Positions 6,927 to 16,523 of a stretch of 64,000 nt of DNA are shown here, one piece after another. The translations under genes and the position numbers were made by a program. Source of the DNA: Chelativorans sp. YIM 93263 (GTDB taxonomy: Bacteria; Pseudomonadota; Alphaproteobacteria; Rhizobiales; Rhizobiaceae); the NCBI RefSeq assembly GCF_028767125.1, contig NZ_JAKCWP010000004.1:62001-126000 (forward strand), given 5' to 3'. The notes beneath the pieces are model-generated. The model was not told where the DNA came from. It saw only the letters and a program-made list of their open reading frames with translations, and did not search any database. The number at the start of each line of letters is the position of its first letter. Within the stretch, counting starts at the first letter, position 1.

Positions 6927-8519
6927 ATGCGGATATCAAGAAGAACTTTGCTCAAGACCGGTGCTGCCGGCATGGCCAGTACCGTGTTCCTGCCTGGACT
7001 TGTCCGTGCACAGAATGCGGATGACGTTATTCGCCTCGCTGTTGCAGCAGGCGGACCCCGCTCGGCCGATCCCAACCAGACGACACAAGGTGCCGACAAC
7101 TGGACGACCGAACAGATGTTCGAGCAACTGGTACGGCCGCCCGACGGACTGTTCGCTGCTGCCGACGACGAGTATGTGCCCACGCTTGCGACGAGCTGGG
7201 AAACCTCTGAGGACGGGCTGACCTGGACGTTCCAGCTCCGCGAAGGCGTGCAGTTCCACAAGGGCTATGGTGAGATGACCTCCGAGGACGTCGTCCACAG
7301 CTTCGATCGCGCGCGCTTCGATGGCGTCAATACCGCCGTTTTCGGCAACATCGAGAGCGTTGAAGCCACAGGTCAATACGAAGTCACGTTCCGGCTGCGG
7401 GGGCCGGATCCGTTGTTTCTGGGATCAACGATTTTCCAGAACGGGGCATCGATTGTCTCCAAGAAGGCCGAAGAGGAAAAGGGCGACAGCTTCAACACCG
7501 ACTCGATCGGTACCGGTCCTTATGTCCTGGACTCCTTTGACAGCTCGAACGGCACCCGTTTGACTCGTCACGATGATTACTGGGATGGTCCGGCCAATAT
7601 CAGCAACGTCGAAGTTGCCTATATTGCCGACACCACGGCCCGGACGCTGGCTCTGATCGCTGGCGAAATCGACATCATCGAAGCGGTCCGTGCGCCGGGC
7701 TGGATCGACCAGATCCGTCAGCGCGATCCTGATCTGCGTGTGGATATGACCAATCCGGGGTCGTTCATGACCCTGCATATCAACCTCAACCAGGAGCCGT
7801 TCGACAACCCGATGGTTCGCAAGGCTATCGCCACCGCAATCGATTCTGCTGCGGTCGCCAACGCTCTTGCCCCGATGGGTATGCCCACGGTCACGCTCTC
7901 CCCGCCGCACTACCCGACAGGTTGGGCGCGCGAGGAGCTGCCTGAAGAGCTGCGCTACGACTACAACCCCGATACGGCCCGCCAGATGCTGGCAGACGCC
8001 GGCTTTGCCGACGGCATCAGCTTCGAGGCCAACGTCAGCCAGCGCGAGGACTATCGCTCGACAATGCTGATCGTGCAGGAACTCATGCGTCCTGCAGGTA
8101 TCGACATGCAACTCAATGTGATGGACCACTCGGCCTATCATGGGGCAAACCGTGAAGACCAGAACACCCTGGCTCTCCATGCTGCCAGCTATCCGCCCGT
8201 GCCGCTCGACTACATGAGTCGGTATCTCTCGAGCGGGGCCGAAGTGAAGGCAGACGGAACCGGTGGGGGCAACTATTCCCACTATGGCGTGGCCATTCCC
8301 GGTGTTGACGACGAGCTCGCTCAGATGCAAGTCGCGACGAGCTTTGATGAGTACGTATCGATCGGCCGTGAAATCGAACGCAAGGTGCAGGACGACCTGC
8401 CCGTGCTCGGTGTGATGACCCTCGGGTTCACCGCGGTGCGCAGCGCCCGTGTGGATCTCGGATACGAAGTAGACGGTGGCTACGCTCGCTGGCGTTTCCA
8501 CAAGGCAACCAAGTCCTAA
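6927..8519 (+). CDS. ABC transporter substrate-binding protein, peptide/opine/nickel family (SBP family 5)
   Basis: This 530-residue extracytoplasmic binding protein is of the DppA/OppA type. Its N-terminus carries a twin-arginine signal (SRRTLLKTGAAG, with an AQN cleavage region near residue 29), so it is probably Tat-exported folded to the periplasm. Family blocks include TEQMFEQLVRP, FQLREGVQFHKGYG and TSEDVVHSFDRARF. It begins a five-gene transporter set (binding protein, two permeases, two ATPases) placed within the catabolic operon. The operon's CoA enzymes argue that the ligand is an organic acid or conjugate rather than a peptide. Confidence 0.92.
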   Translation: MRISRRTLLKTGAAGMASTVFLPGLVRAQNADDVIRLAVAAGGPRSADPNQTTQGADNWTTEQMFEQLVRPPDGLFAAADDEYVPTLATSWETSEDGLTWTFQLREGVQFHKGYGEMTSEDVVHSFDRARFDGVNTAVFGNIESVEATGQYEVTFRLRGPDPLFLGSTIFQNGASIVSKKAEEEKGDSFNTDSIGTGPYVLDSFDSSNGTRLTRHDDYWDGPANISNVEVAYIADTTARTLALIAGEIDIIEAVRAPGWIDQIRQRDPDLRVDMTNPGSFMTLHINLNQEPFDNPMVRKAIATAIDSAAVANALAPMGMPTVTLSPPHYPTGWAREELPEELRYDYNPDTARQMLADAGFADGISFEANVSQREDYRSTMLIVQELMRPAGIDMQLNVMDHSAYHGANREDQNTLALHAASYPPVPLDYMSRYLSSGAEVKADGTGGGNYSHYGVAIPGVDDELAQMQVATSFDEYVSIGREIERKVQDDLPVLGVMTLGFTAVRSARVDLGYEVDGGYARWRFHKATKS

Positions 8520-8531
8520 AAGGAGCGTCGC

Positions 8532-9467
8532 ATGGCGAGATATATCTTCGTCAGAGCATTGGACTCGATACCAACGATCTTTCTCGTTCTTACGTTGGTT
8601 TTCATCGCCATGCGCATTCTTCCGGGCGATCCGGCCATTGCGGTTCTCGGTGAGAACGCACGGCCGGAAACCATTGCGCTGTTCCGCGAACGGTTCGGTC
8701 TCAACGATCCGATCTGGCTTCAGTATCTCCACTTCCTGCGGGACGTGGTAACGCTCGATTTCGGCACATCCTTGATGAAGGGTGTGCCGGTCGGCGACCT
8801 GATTTTGCGCAATATTCCCTATACGATCGAACTCACGATCGCCGCGATGATCATCGGCATTTCCGGCGGGATTCCGCTCGGCGTCTGGGCGGCAATCAAC
8901 CGCAACAAGGCTCCCGACAACGGCTTTCGTGTCTTTTCGCTCATCGGCTATGCCGTGCCCGATTTCTATCTCGGCGCCATGCTGCTGATCATTTTCGCGC
9001 TGAACCTGGGCTGGTTTCCCATCACCGGGGCGGGCGTGGAATTCACCGATCGGCTCCATCATATCGTCCTGCCGGCGGTGACCCTGGCGATGCTCAAGAT
9101 CGCCTTTCTCGGTCGGCTCTCGCGCACGTCGCTGCTCGAGGTCATGGGGCGCGACTATGTCCGCACGGCACGCGCAAAAGGGGCCCGCGAGCCTCGGGTG
9201 ATCTACCGGCACGGCCTGCGCAATGCCCTTCTGCCGCTTTCGACTGGCCTAGGCCTCTCGGTGCTGACGACCCTTTCGGGTTCGGTGGCCGTCGAGTTGG
9301 TCTTCAACCGCCCGGGTATCGGCCGGTTGCTGATCGATGCCATTTCCGAGCGCGACTATCCGGTCATTCAAGCTGGGGTGATCGTGTTCGCCGCAGCAGT
9401 GGTCATTGTAAATCTGCTTATGGAAATTGTTTACGTCGTGGTTGATCCGCGCATCAAGGTGAAGTGA
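8532..9467 (+). CDS. ABC transporter permease (DppB/OppB type)
   Basis: This 311-residue inner-membrane protein has the family N-terminus (ARYIFVRALDSIPTIFLVLTL), the MRILPGDPA motif after the first membrane helix, and the EAA loop near residue 210 (GRDYVRTARAKGAREPRVIYRHGLRNALLP). Several hydrophobic segments follow. An AAGGAG-type site lies just before the start, 12 bases after the binding-protein stop. It pairs with the next gene to form the transmembrane channel. Confidence 0.93.
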   Translation: MARYIFVRALDSIPTIFLVLTLVFIAMRILPGDPAIAVLGENARPETIALFRERFGLNDPIWLQYLHFLRDVVTLDFGTSLMKGVPVGDLILRNIPYTIELTIAAMIIGISGGIPLGVWAAINRNKAPDNGFRVFSLIGYAVPDFYLGAMLLIIFALNLGWFPITGAGVEFTDRLHHIVLPAVTLAMLKIAFLGRLSRTSLLEVMGRDYVRTARAKGAREPRVIYRHGLRNALLPLSTGLGLSVLTTLSGSVAVELVFNRPGIGRLLIDAISERDYPVIQAGVIVFAAAVVIVNLLMEIVYVVVDPRIKVK

Positions 9468-10339
9468 TGAGTGCAGTTGAAAAAATCGAGCTGCCCAAAG
9501 AACCAAGTGCTGTGGGCAACCTGGTCAAGGCGATCCTGCTCAAACCGGCAGGGCTGATCTCAGCCGTCGTGGTGCTGATCTTTGCGTTCATTGCGATTTT
9601 CGCGCCAGTTCTGGCACCCTATGACCCGCTGGCTCAGAGCTTTCTTTCAGTAAACGCCCTGCCCAGCGCAGCCCATTGGCTGGGCACCGACCAGTTCGGC
9701 CGCGATGTGCTCTCGCGTCTGATCTATGGCTCGCGCAACTCGTTGATCATCGGCTTTCTCTCGCCGGTCTTTGCGGCCCTGATCGGGACGACCCTGGGTG
9801 TGCTGGCCGGGTATTTCGGCGGTATCATCGACCGGGTCGTCACCCGGCTTATCGATATGCTCATGGCCTTTCCCGAGCTGTTGCTGGCGATCCTGATCGC
9901 CGCGGCCCTGGGCGGCGGGTTCTGGAACGTGGTCGTGGTGCTCACCGTCGCCTTCACTCCTGGCTTTGCCCGTGTGGCCCGTGCGTCCACACTCTCGGTC
10001 AAGGAGGAACCTTACGTGGAAGCTGCGGTCGCCGCTGGCGTGCGCACGCCGCTGATCATCATCCGCCACGTCGTTCCCAATATCGCGGCACCCGTCGTCG
10101 TGCTGCTCACGCTCTGGACCGCGTCCTCGATCCGGCTTGAAGCCACGCTCAGCTTTCTGGGCATCGGCACGCAGCCCCCGGCGGCAAGCTGGGGCAACAT
10201 CATCCGTGAAGGCCTGTCCAACATTTTCGCGACCTCGTGGCCGATCCTGTCTGCCGGCCTGGTGATCACCATCGTGGTCATGGCGATCAGCATTATTGGC
10301 GACAGCATGCGCGATATTCTCGATCCCGAGATCAACTGA
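9467..10339 (+). CDS. ABC transporter permease (DppC/OppC type)
   Basis: This 290-residue permease has an N-terminal membrane helix followed by YDPLAQSFLS and HWLGTDQFGRDVLSRLIYG, the conserved DppC block. The EAA loop is EEPYVEAAVAAGVRTPLIIIRHVVPN. The ATG at 9467 is preferred because it overlaps the stop of the previous gene as ATGA; a GTG three bases earlier is less likely. Its own stop overlaps the next gene's start, which shows tight coupling of the transporter genes. Confidence 0.93.
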   Translation: MSAVEKIELPKEPSAVGNLVKAILLKPAGLISAVVVLIFAFIAIFAPVLAPYDPLAQSFLSVNALPSAAHWLGTDQFGRDVLSRLIYGSRNSLIIGFLSPVFAALIGTTLGVLAGYFGGIIDRVVTRLIDMLMAFPELLLAILIAAALGGGFWNVVVVLTVAFTPGFARVARASTLSVKEEPYVEAAVAAGVRTPLIIIRHVVPNIAAPVVVLLTLWTASSIRLEATLSFLGIGTQPPAASWGNIIREGLSNIFATSWPILSAGLVITIVVMAISIIGDSMRDILDPEIN

Positions 10340-11349
10340 TGAAAAATTTGCTTAAGATCGAAGACCTGTGCGTCGAGTTCGGGCCTGCCAACAATGCCAT
10401 CCATGTGCTCAACCACGTCAATATCGAGTTGGGTGCAGGCGAGGCAGTTGGTCTGGTCGGGGAGTCCGGGTCGGGCAAGTCGATTACCTCGCTCTCGATC
10501 CTGCGCCTGCTGCCCGAGCCTCCGGCTCGCGTCACCAGCGGAAAGATTTGGTTCGAGGATCGCGACTTGGGCCAGTTGCACAAGTCCGAGCTCCCCACGA
10601 TCCGGGGGCGCGACATTGCAATGATCTTCCAGGAGCCGATGAGTTCGCTCAATCCGGTGATGAAAGTCGAAGCGCAGATCTCCGAAGCGCTTATGCTGCA
10701 CAACCCGTCCATGAAGAAGGCAGATCGTCGAGCCCGTGCCGTCGAGTTGTTGACCCTCGTGGGCATTCCCGATCCCGAAGAGCGGCTCAATTCCTACCCG
10801 CACGAGTTCTCCGGCGGCATGCGTCAACGCGTGATGATCGCTATGGCTCTGGCCTGCGACCCCAAGCTCTTGATTGCCGATGAGCCGACCACGGCGCTGG
10901 ACGTGACCATCCAGGCCCAGGTGCTGGACCTGATGCGCCAGTTGCGCAACAAGTTCAACACCGCTGTGCTGCTGATCTCGCACGACCTCGGGGTGGTCGC
11001 CGATGTGTGCGACCGGGTTGTGGTCATGTATGCGGGCCATATCGTGGAGGATGCCGAGATCTCCTCGCTGTTCTCCCATCCCCAGCACCCCTACACCAAG
11101 GGCCTTCTAGCCGCGGTGCCCTCGCTGTCAGACACACGCGAGCGGCTTTACCAGATCCCCGGTTCGGTCCCGGCGCCCGGCACCATCAAGAAGGGCTGCC
11201 CCTTTTACGAACGTTGCGAAGTGCGCAAACCGGTTTGCGCCGAACAGATGCCGCCCATGGAGACCATCCGGGAGCGCCACAGGGTCGCCTGCTGGGTTGC
11301 CCAGGAGGCCGGAAATTCGGCCCAGAGCACTGAGAAGGAAAAAGTATGA
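10339..11349 (+). CDS. ABC transporter ATP-binding protein (DppD/OppD type)
   Basis: This 336-residue ATPase powers the transporter. It shows Walker A (GESGSGKS), the signature motif (YPHEFSGGMRQRV), Walker B with the D-loop (LLIADEPTTALD) and the H-loop (LISHDLGVVADV). The C-terminal oligopeptide-transporter domain carries a Cys-rich stretch (CPFYERCEVRKPVC) typical of this family. The ATG overlaps the preceding stop (ATGA), and its stop overlaps the next ATG in the same way. Confidence 0.94.
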   Translation: MKNLLKIEDLCVEFGPANNAIHVLNHVNIELGAGEAVGLVGESGSGKSITSLSILRLLPEPPARVTSGKIWFEDRDLGQLHKSELPTIRGRDIAMIFQEPMSSLNPVMKVEAQISEALMLHNPSMKKADRRARAVELLTLVGIPDPEERLNSYPHEFSGGMRQRVMIAMALACDPKLLIADEPTTALDVTIQAQVLDLMRQLRNKFNTAVLLISHDLGVVADVCDRVVVMYAGHIVEDAEISSLFSHPQHPYTKGLLAAVPSLSDTRERLYQIPGSVPAPGTIKKGCPFYERCEVRKPVCAEQMPPMETIRERHRVACWVAQEAGNSAQSTEKEKV

Positions 11350-12341
11350 CGGGCCCGGTAGTTCGCGCAGACGATTTGGGCAAACTGTTTTCGGACCGCG
11401 CCGGGCTGTTCCAGGCCCAGTCTGAGACGGGCGTGCGTGCGGTCGACGGTGTTTCCCTCGAGATTGCGCATGGCGAAACGCTCGCTGTGGTGGGAGAGTC
11501 CGGGTGCGGCAAGTCCACCCTTGGACGCCTGCTGCTGCGGCTGATCGAGCCGTCGAGCGGCAAGGTGTTTCTCGAAGGCGAGGAAATTACAGGGCTGACG
11601 CGCAGCCAAATGCGCAAGTTCCGCCAGCGCGCCCAAATGGTCTTCCAGGATCCCTATGGCTCGCTCAGCCCCCGGCGCACCGTCGCGCAGATCATCTCCG
11701 AGCCCCTCGAAGTGTTCGGGCTGGTCAAGAACCGCGCCCAGCAGCGTGACCGCGTGGCAGAGATGCTCACCCAGGTCGGTTTGCCAACAGCGGTGATGGA
11801 CCGCCGCCCGCGCCAGTTCTCGGGCGGGCAACGCCAGCGCATCTGTATTGCCCGTGCCATTTCGGTTGACCCGAGCTTTATCGTGGCGGACGAGCCGGTC
11901 TCTGCGCTCGATGTGTCGATCCAGGCGCAGGTGATCAACCTGATGCAGGACCTCCAGCGCGAAAAGCAGTTCTCGTTCCTGTTCATTGCCCACGATCTGG
12001 CGGTCGTTCGGCACATGGCCGACCGCGTTGCCGTGATGTATCTGGGCCGGATCGTGGAGATGGGCACCAAGCGCTCGATCTATACCGCGCCCCAGCATCC
12101 CTACACCCAGGCCCTGCTTTCGGCGGCTCCTGAAGCCAAGGTCAGCCGGGGCAATGGCCGGATTGTGCTGCAAGGCGACGTTCCCAGCCCGCGCAGAGTG
12201 CCCCCCGGGTGCAGCTTTCATACCCGCTGCCCCATCGCGCAGGACATCTGCCGCAAGGAGCGCCCCCCGCTCGAGACGAAAGGCGATGGCCAGGCCGTGG
12301 CCTGCCATTTCGCCAAGCCGTTCCCCATCCCCGTGGGATGA
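11346..12341 (+). CDS. ABC transporter ATP-binding protein (DppF/OppF type)
   Basis: This 331-residue second ATPase has Walker A (GESGCGKS), signature ([16 protein letters not shown]), Walker B ([12 protein letters not shown]), H-loop ([12 protein letters not shown]) and the C-terminal Cys motif ([14 protein letters not shown]). It completes the five-gene importer and overlaps the upstream ATPase by four bases. Confidence 0.94.
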   Translation: MTGPVVRADDLGKLFSDRAGLFQAQSETGVRAVDGVSLEIAHGETLAVVGESGCGKSTLGRLLLRLIEPSSGKVFLEGEEITGLTRSQMRKFRQRAQMVFQDPYGSLSPRRTVAQIISEPLEVFGLVKNRAQQRDRVAEMLTQVGLPTAVMDRRPRQFSGGQRQRICIARAISVDPSFIVADEPVSALDVSIQAQVINLMQDLQREKQFSFLFIAHDLAVVRHMADRVAVMYLGRIVEMGTKRSIYTAPQHPYTQALLSAAPEAKVSRGNGRIVLQGDVPSPRRVPPGCSFHTRCPIAQDICRKERPPLETKGDGQAVACHFAKPFPIPVG

Positions 12342-12403
12342 TTCTGGATCGCCGATCCCGGACAGGGCAGATTGAGATTGCCCGAGGCCTTTGGAGCACT
12401 GCA

Positions 12404-13732
12404 ATGACCGTGAGATATCTCAAACGTGGAAAGCCGCTTGCCGAGCGCGTGCAAGACGATGCGTCGATCCGCGGGACCGTCCAGACCGCCATCGCCGATA
12501 TCCGCGAGCGCGGGGACGGTGCCGTCCGGGAGATGGCTGACAAGTTCGATCACTATACCCCCGAGAGCTTCAAACTGAGCGCCGAGCAGATCGAGGCGCT
12601 GATTGCCCAGGTTCCCGCCCAGGCGCTCGACGACATCAAGTTCGCCCAGGACCAGGTCCGCCAGTTTGCGCTCGCCCAGAAGGACGCCCTGCGCGACGTG
12701 GAAGTGGAAACCCGGCCCGGTGTTATTCTGGGGCACAAGAATATCCCTGTCCAGTCGGTGGGCTGTTACGTGCCCGGCGGCAAGTTTCCCATGGTGGCCT
12801 CGGCCCATATGTCGGTGCTCACCGCCGCCGTGGCGGGCGTGCCGCGGATTGTCGCCTGCACGCCGCCGTTCAATGGCCAGCCCAGCGCGCCAGTCGTCGC
12901 TGCGATGCATTTGGCCGGTGCCCATGAAATCTATGTGCTCGGCGGTATTCAAGCGATCGGGGCCATGGCCACCGGAACCGATACGATCGATGCTGTCGAC
13001 ATGATCGTGGGCCCGGGCAATGCATTTGTCGCCGAAGCCAAGCGACAGTTGTTCGGGGAGGTAGGCATCGACCTGCTCGCAGGTCCCACCGAAACCATGG
13101 TGATCGCCGATGAGACGGTGGATGGCGAATTGTGCGCCACAGACCTGCTGGGCCAGGCCGAGCATGGCTACAACAGCCCCGCAGCGCTTCTGACCACCTC
13201 TGAAGCGCTGGCCCAATCCACGCTTTCTGAAATCGACAGGCTGCTGGAAATTCTGCCCACAGCCGAGACTGCTGGGGCGAGCTGGCGCGACTATGGGGAA
13301 ATCATTGTCTGCGACACCCATGAGGAGTTGCTCGGGTTGGCCAACCAGATGGCCTATGAGCACGTCCAGGTCATGACCGACCGCGACGAATGGTATCTGG
13401 ACAATATGACCAGCTATGGCGCCCTGTTTCTGGGACCGCGCACCAATGTTGCCAATGGCGACAAGGTCATCGGGACCAACCACACCCTGCCAACCCGGCG
13501 CGCCGGCCGTTACACCGGCGGGTTGTGGGTCGGCAAGTTCCTCAAGACTCACTCCTACCAAAAAATCACGACCGACACCGCAGCGGCTGAAATCGGAGCC
13601 TATGGGTCCCGATTGTGCATCCTGGAAGGTTTCGTCGGTCACGCCGAGCAATGCAACATCAGGGTCCGCCGCTACGGCAAGGGCAATGTGGCCTATGGCG
13701 CGCCAGCACAAGACCCTGCAAGCCCAAGCTAG
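12404..13732 (+). CDS. Histidinol-dehydrogenase-like NAD-dependent dehydrogenase (HisD paralogue)
   Basis: This 442-residue protein is homologous to HisD, which oxidises an alcohol to a carboxylate in two NAD-dependent steps. HisD blocks are present: [31 protein letters not shown] and [20 protein letters not shown] followed by DLLGQAEHG. The later [17 protein letters not shown] region departs from biosynthetic HisD, and the gene sits in a catabolic operon rather than a his operon. Such paralogues include sulfopropanediol 3-dehydrogenase (HpsN), so oxidation of a primary alcohol or diol to an acid is the favoured reading. The ATG at 12404 has GGAG about 8 bases upstream. Confidence 0.85.
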   Translation: MTVRYLKRGKPLAERVQDDASIRGTVQTAIADIRERGDGAVREMADKFDHYTPESFKLSAEQIEALIAQVPAQALDDIKFAQDQVRQFALAQKDALRDVEVETRPGVILGHKNIPVQSVGCYVPGGKFPMVASAHMSVLTAAVAGVPRIVACTPPFNGQPSAPVVAAMHLAGAHEIYVLGGIQAIGAMATGTDTIDAVDMIVGPGNAFVAEAKRQLFGEVGIDLLAGPTETMVIADETVDGELCATDLLGQAEHGYNSPAALLTTSEALAQSTLSEIDRLLEILPTAETAGASWRDYGEIIVCDTHEELLGLANQMAYEHVQVMTDRDEWYLDNMTSYGALFLGPRTNVANGDKVIGTNHTLPTRRAGRYTGGLWVGKFLKTHSYQKITTDTAAAEIGAYGSRLCILEGFVGHAEQCNIRVRRYGKGNVAYGAPAQDPASPS

Positions 13733-13782
13733 AGCAAAGACGCCCTAGCGGAAATCAAAACGCGAATTTGGAGACACGCTCA

Positions 13783-14769
13783 ATGTACAAGGCTCTCGTC
13801 GTTGAAAAGGATGATGCCGGAAAAACCAGCGCATCGGTCCAAGAGCTTACCGATGATCGCCTGCCCGAGGGCGATGTGACGGTGGCCATCGAACACACCA
13901 CGCTCAACTACAAGGACGGCTTGTGCGTCGGATCGGGTGGCGGGTTGGTGCGCGAGTACCCCCACGTCCCAGGCATCGACTTTGCCGGCACGGTGCTGGA
14001 GTCCCAAAGCGATCGCTACAAGGCGGGCGACAAAGTCCTTCTGACAGGCTGGCGCGTGGGCGAGACCCATTGGGGTGGCTATGCCCAAAAGACCCGGCTC
14101 AATGCCGATTGGCTCGTGCCGCTCCCCGAAGGGCTCACGACGCGCCAGGCCATGGCCATCGGAACCGCAGGGCTGAGCGCGATGCTGGCCGTCATGGCGC
14201 TCGAGCGCAATGGGGTCAAACCGGGCGATGATGTTCTGGTCACCGGCGCATCGGGCGGAGTCGGCTCGGTTGCCACTTCCATTCTGGCCAATCTGGGTTA
14301 TGCCGTGGCCGCAGTCACCGGCCGCCCGGAAAATGCTGATTATCTCAAGGCGCTGGGCGCGAGCACAATCGTTCCGCGCGAGGAAATCAACGAAACCATC
14401 AAAAAGCCCCTCGAAAAGGAAAGCTGGAACGGTTGCGTCGATGCCGTCGGCAGCGCGATGCTGGCGCGAGTTCTCGGCCAGATGAAATATGGCGGCACGG
14501 TCGCAGCAATCGGGCTGGCAGGGGGCGCCGATTTGCCCGCGACCATGATCCCTTTCCTTCTCCGAGGCGTCAGCCTTGTAGGCGTCGACAGTGTGCACCA
14601 GCCGTTTGAAAACCGTCAGCAAGCCTGGGCCCGGTTGGCACGGGACCTGCCGCTCGAAAAACTCGAGCAGACAATTCAGACCGCGACGCTCGCCGATTTG
14701 CCGGATCTGGGACGCCGCATTCTAAAAGGTGACGTTCAGGGCCGTGTCGTCGTCGACGTTAACGCCTGA
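13783..14769 (+). CDS. acuI: MDR-family oxidoreductase, acrylyl-CoA reductase (AcuI/YhdH)-like
   Basis: This 328-residue zinc-free medium-chain reductase resembles AcuI/YhdH, which reduces acryloyl-CoA to propionyl-CoA with NADPH. Visible features are the N-terminal MYKALVVEKDDAGKTSASVQ-type start, TTLNYKDGLCVGSGGGLVR, PGIDFAGTV, and the nucleotide-binding site VTGASGGVGSVATSILANLGY. The ATG at 13783 follows a short gap after the HisD-like gene. In this operon it would remove the electrophilic enoyl-CoA made by the CoA-transferase/hydratase steps. Propionyl-CoA would then connect to the methylmalonyl-CoA epimerase gene at the window start. The exact substrate is inferred. Confidence 0.8.
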   Translation: MYKALVVEKDDAGKTSASVQELTDDRLPEGDVTVAIEHTTLNYKDGLCVGSGGGLVREYPHVPGIDFAGTVLESQSDRYKAGDKVLLTGWRVGETHWGGYAQKTRLNADWLVPLPEGLTTRQAMAIGTAGLSAMLAVMALERNGVKPGDDVLVTGASGGVGSVATSILANLGYAVAAVTGRPENADYLKALGASTIVPREEINETIKKPLEKESWNGCVDAVGSAMLARVLGQMKYGGTVAAIGLAGGADLPATMIPFLLRGVSLVGVDSVHQPFENRQQAWARLARDLPLEKLEQTIQTATLADLPDLGRRILKGDVQGRVVVDVNA

Positions 14770-14789
14770 TCACGATTGGATAGTGCGCA

Positions 14790-15797
14790 ATGGACAGCAC
14801 CAGAGTCGTCGCCCTGAGCCAGGACATGCCTTTCAGCCAGACCCTTATGGACCGGCTGTACGCTGCGATTGAGCCAGATACTATCATCCCATTTGATCCG
14901 AAGGATCGGGGGAGCCGAAGTGCGGCACTTCGGGATGCCGAGATTGCCATCATAGCGGGGGATACGCTCGAAGACGATGTGCTCGAAGCGCCCAAGTTGC
15001 GCTGGGTTCATTGCGATCACGCCGGGCTCAACCGCTCGGCGCGTCCCGAAGTATTTGCCAAAGGCCTCATCGTAACAGGCGCGGCCGGCCGCTCGGCTCC
15101 GGCGCTTGCCGAACATGCGATGATGTTCTGCCTGGTGCTCAGTTCGGGTTTTACACTTTTCCAGGATGCTCAACGCCGCCATGAATGGTTCCGCGGGCCC
15201 GAACTCGACCAACTTGGGGCCCTCTACGGCAAGACCATGGGGATCGTCGGGCTCGGCCATACCGGGTGCGAACTGGCAAAGCGGGCCAAGGCGTTTGGCA
15301 TGACGGTGCTGGGCTATCGCAGACGCAGGGCGGAGAGGCCGCCGGGGGTGGATGTGGTATTCTGCGCTGATGAAGGGCAGGGCATCTATGAGTTGCTGGA
15401 GAAGTCAGATTGTGTGGTGCTGGCCATCACCCTTTCGGACGCTACCCACCACCTCATCAATGCCGAGGCCTTTGCGCGGATGAAACCATCGGCTTTCATC
15501 ATCAATCTGGCCCGGGGCGAAGTCATAGACCGAGACGCCTTGATTGCGGCACTTGAGACAAAGCAGATTGCCGGTGCGGGCCTGGACGTCACCGATCCCG
15601 AGCCCCTGCCGGTCGGCGATCAGCTTTGGGACACCCCCGGGGTTCTAATAACCCCCCACTTCAGCGCCCCGGTCGCCGACCGCCGTGACCGTTCGGTCGA
15701 TATCATCATCGAGAATTTGGCGCGCTACAAGGCCGGCCAGGATCTGATCAATGGGCTGACACCCGAAGACATCTGGACGCCCGATAACCGAGGCTGA
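14790..15797 (+). CDS. D-isomer-specific 2-hydroxyacid dehydrogenase
   Basis: This 335-residue NAD(P)-dependent enzyme interconverts a 2-ketoacid and a D-2-hydroxyacid. The Rossmann motif is GIVGLGHTGCELAKRAKAFG near residue 151. The substrate-binding Arg is in INLARGEVIDRDALIAAL, followed by GAGLDVTDPEPLP, and the C-terminal catalytic His lies in TPHFSAP. It is the last gene of the operon, about 20 bases after the acuI-like gene, and no clear terminator follows. It may process a hydroxy- or keto-acid made by the enolase-superfamily or HisD-like enzymes. Confidence 0.88.
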   Translation: MDSTRVVALSQDMPFSQTLMDRLYAAIEPDTIIPFDPKDRGSRSAALRDAEIAIIAGDTLEDDVLEAPKLRWVHCDHAGLNRSARPEVFAKGLIVTGAAGRSAPALAEHAMMFCLVLSSGFTLFQDAQRRHEWFRGPELDQLGALYGKTMGIVGLGHTGCELAKRAKAFGMTVLGYRRRRAERPPGVDVVFCADEGQGIYELLEKSDCVVLAITLSDATHHLINAEAFARMKPSAFIINLARGEVIDRDALIAALETKQIAGAGLDVTDPEPLPVGDQLWDTPGVLITPHFSAPVADRRDRSVDIIIENLARYKAGQDLINGLTPEDIWTPDNRG

Positions 15798-16140
15798 GCT
15801 GTTCCACCAAGATGGGCGCTGCGAAGGCAAATTAAATTTCCCCAGAACAGTCGCGTCTGAAACCTGCTGGGGGCATTGGTCGGTATCACCGAAGCAGGTC
15901 ACATCAAAATGGTCAAAGATGAAGCACACCAGGCTCGGCGACGAACATTTCTTAGGCATCTTCGCTGTGCATGATGCTGGTGATCTGCGCCCCGGATTGG
16001 TGACGCAAGAATCGAGTGCGCAATGCCGCATACAGGACACCAACGACGGCAGTTGCGTCGACATCCGAATGTCGGCTTTCTCCGTTTCCTTGCCAGAACC
16101 GGACCGACCGCTTCCGGCCCCATTCCTGACATTACCCGCG
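15798..16140. other. Non-coding/degraded stretch after the catabolic operon
   Basis: No reading frame on either strand gives a recognisable protein. Frames are short and mutually contradictory. No hairpin with a T-tract was seen. It is the transition from the intact operon to the accessory region with broken genes. Confidence 0.4.
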
Positions 16141-16432
16141 GCGCTGTCATGACTGCCACATCTCGAAAGCAGGTTCAATTCGGAGCGCAGATGAGTCGGA
16201 TCGGGCAGCGCCGTTTCGGTCGCCGCATGGAGATGCCGCCAGATCGGCACCGCCTCGGCTGGGCCGCCCGGCCTGGCGTGAGCCGCAGCGGTCGGGCTCG
16301 CCTGTCCGTGGGATCGGGCGCGGTCTCGACCAAGCCACGGCGATCCAGCGGCTTGAGATTGGCAGTCAAGATCGTCCTGTCCATCGCCAGCGGCGCCGCC
16401 ACGCTGCCGAGGTTCGGTGGTTTCGGCCGAGC
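16141..16432 (-). pseudogene. Frameshifted MarR-family regulator remnant
   Basis: Read from 16432 downward, one frame gives the MarR recognition region (VAAPLAMDRTILTANLKPLD, RRGLVE, DRRARPLRLTPGRAA). It then loses homology, and the typical MarR C-terminal continuation (EAVPIWRHLHAATETALPDP) appears in a second frame. An in-frame stop just upstream of 16432 removes the N-terminal helix. The gene is therefore truncated at the start and frameshifted around 16268-16280. It is probably non-functional. Confidence 0.65.
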
Positions 16433-16523
16433 TTAGGTTAGACCGATGACGTAGCAGCGTCCTGCCCACGGTTACAGTCGTTGGGGCGAGGTGTCCACCC
16501 TGGCAATCGGCCCTGGGCAAAAT

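Noticed and set aside
7425-9212. A 595-codon open frame on the minus strand opposite the binding protein and permease genes
   Set aside because: It is a long antisense frame created by high-GC codon usage; its translation shows no family motif, whereas the plus-strand genes have clear domains, ribosome sites and coupling.
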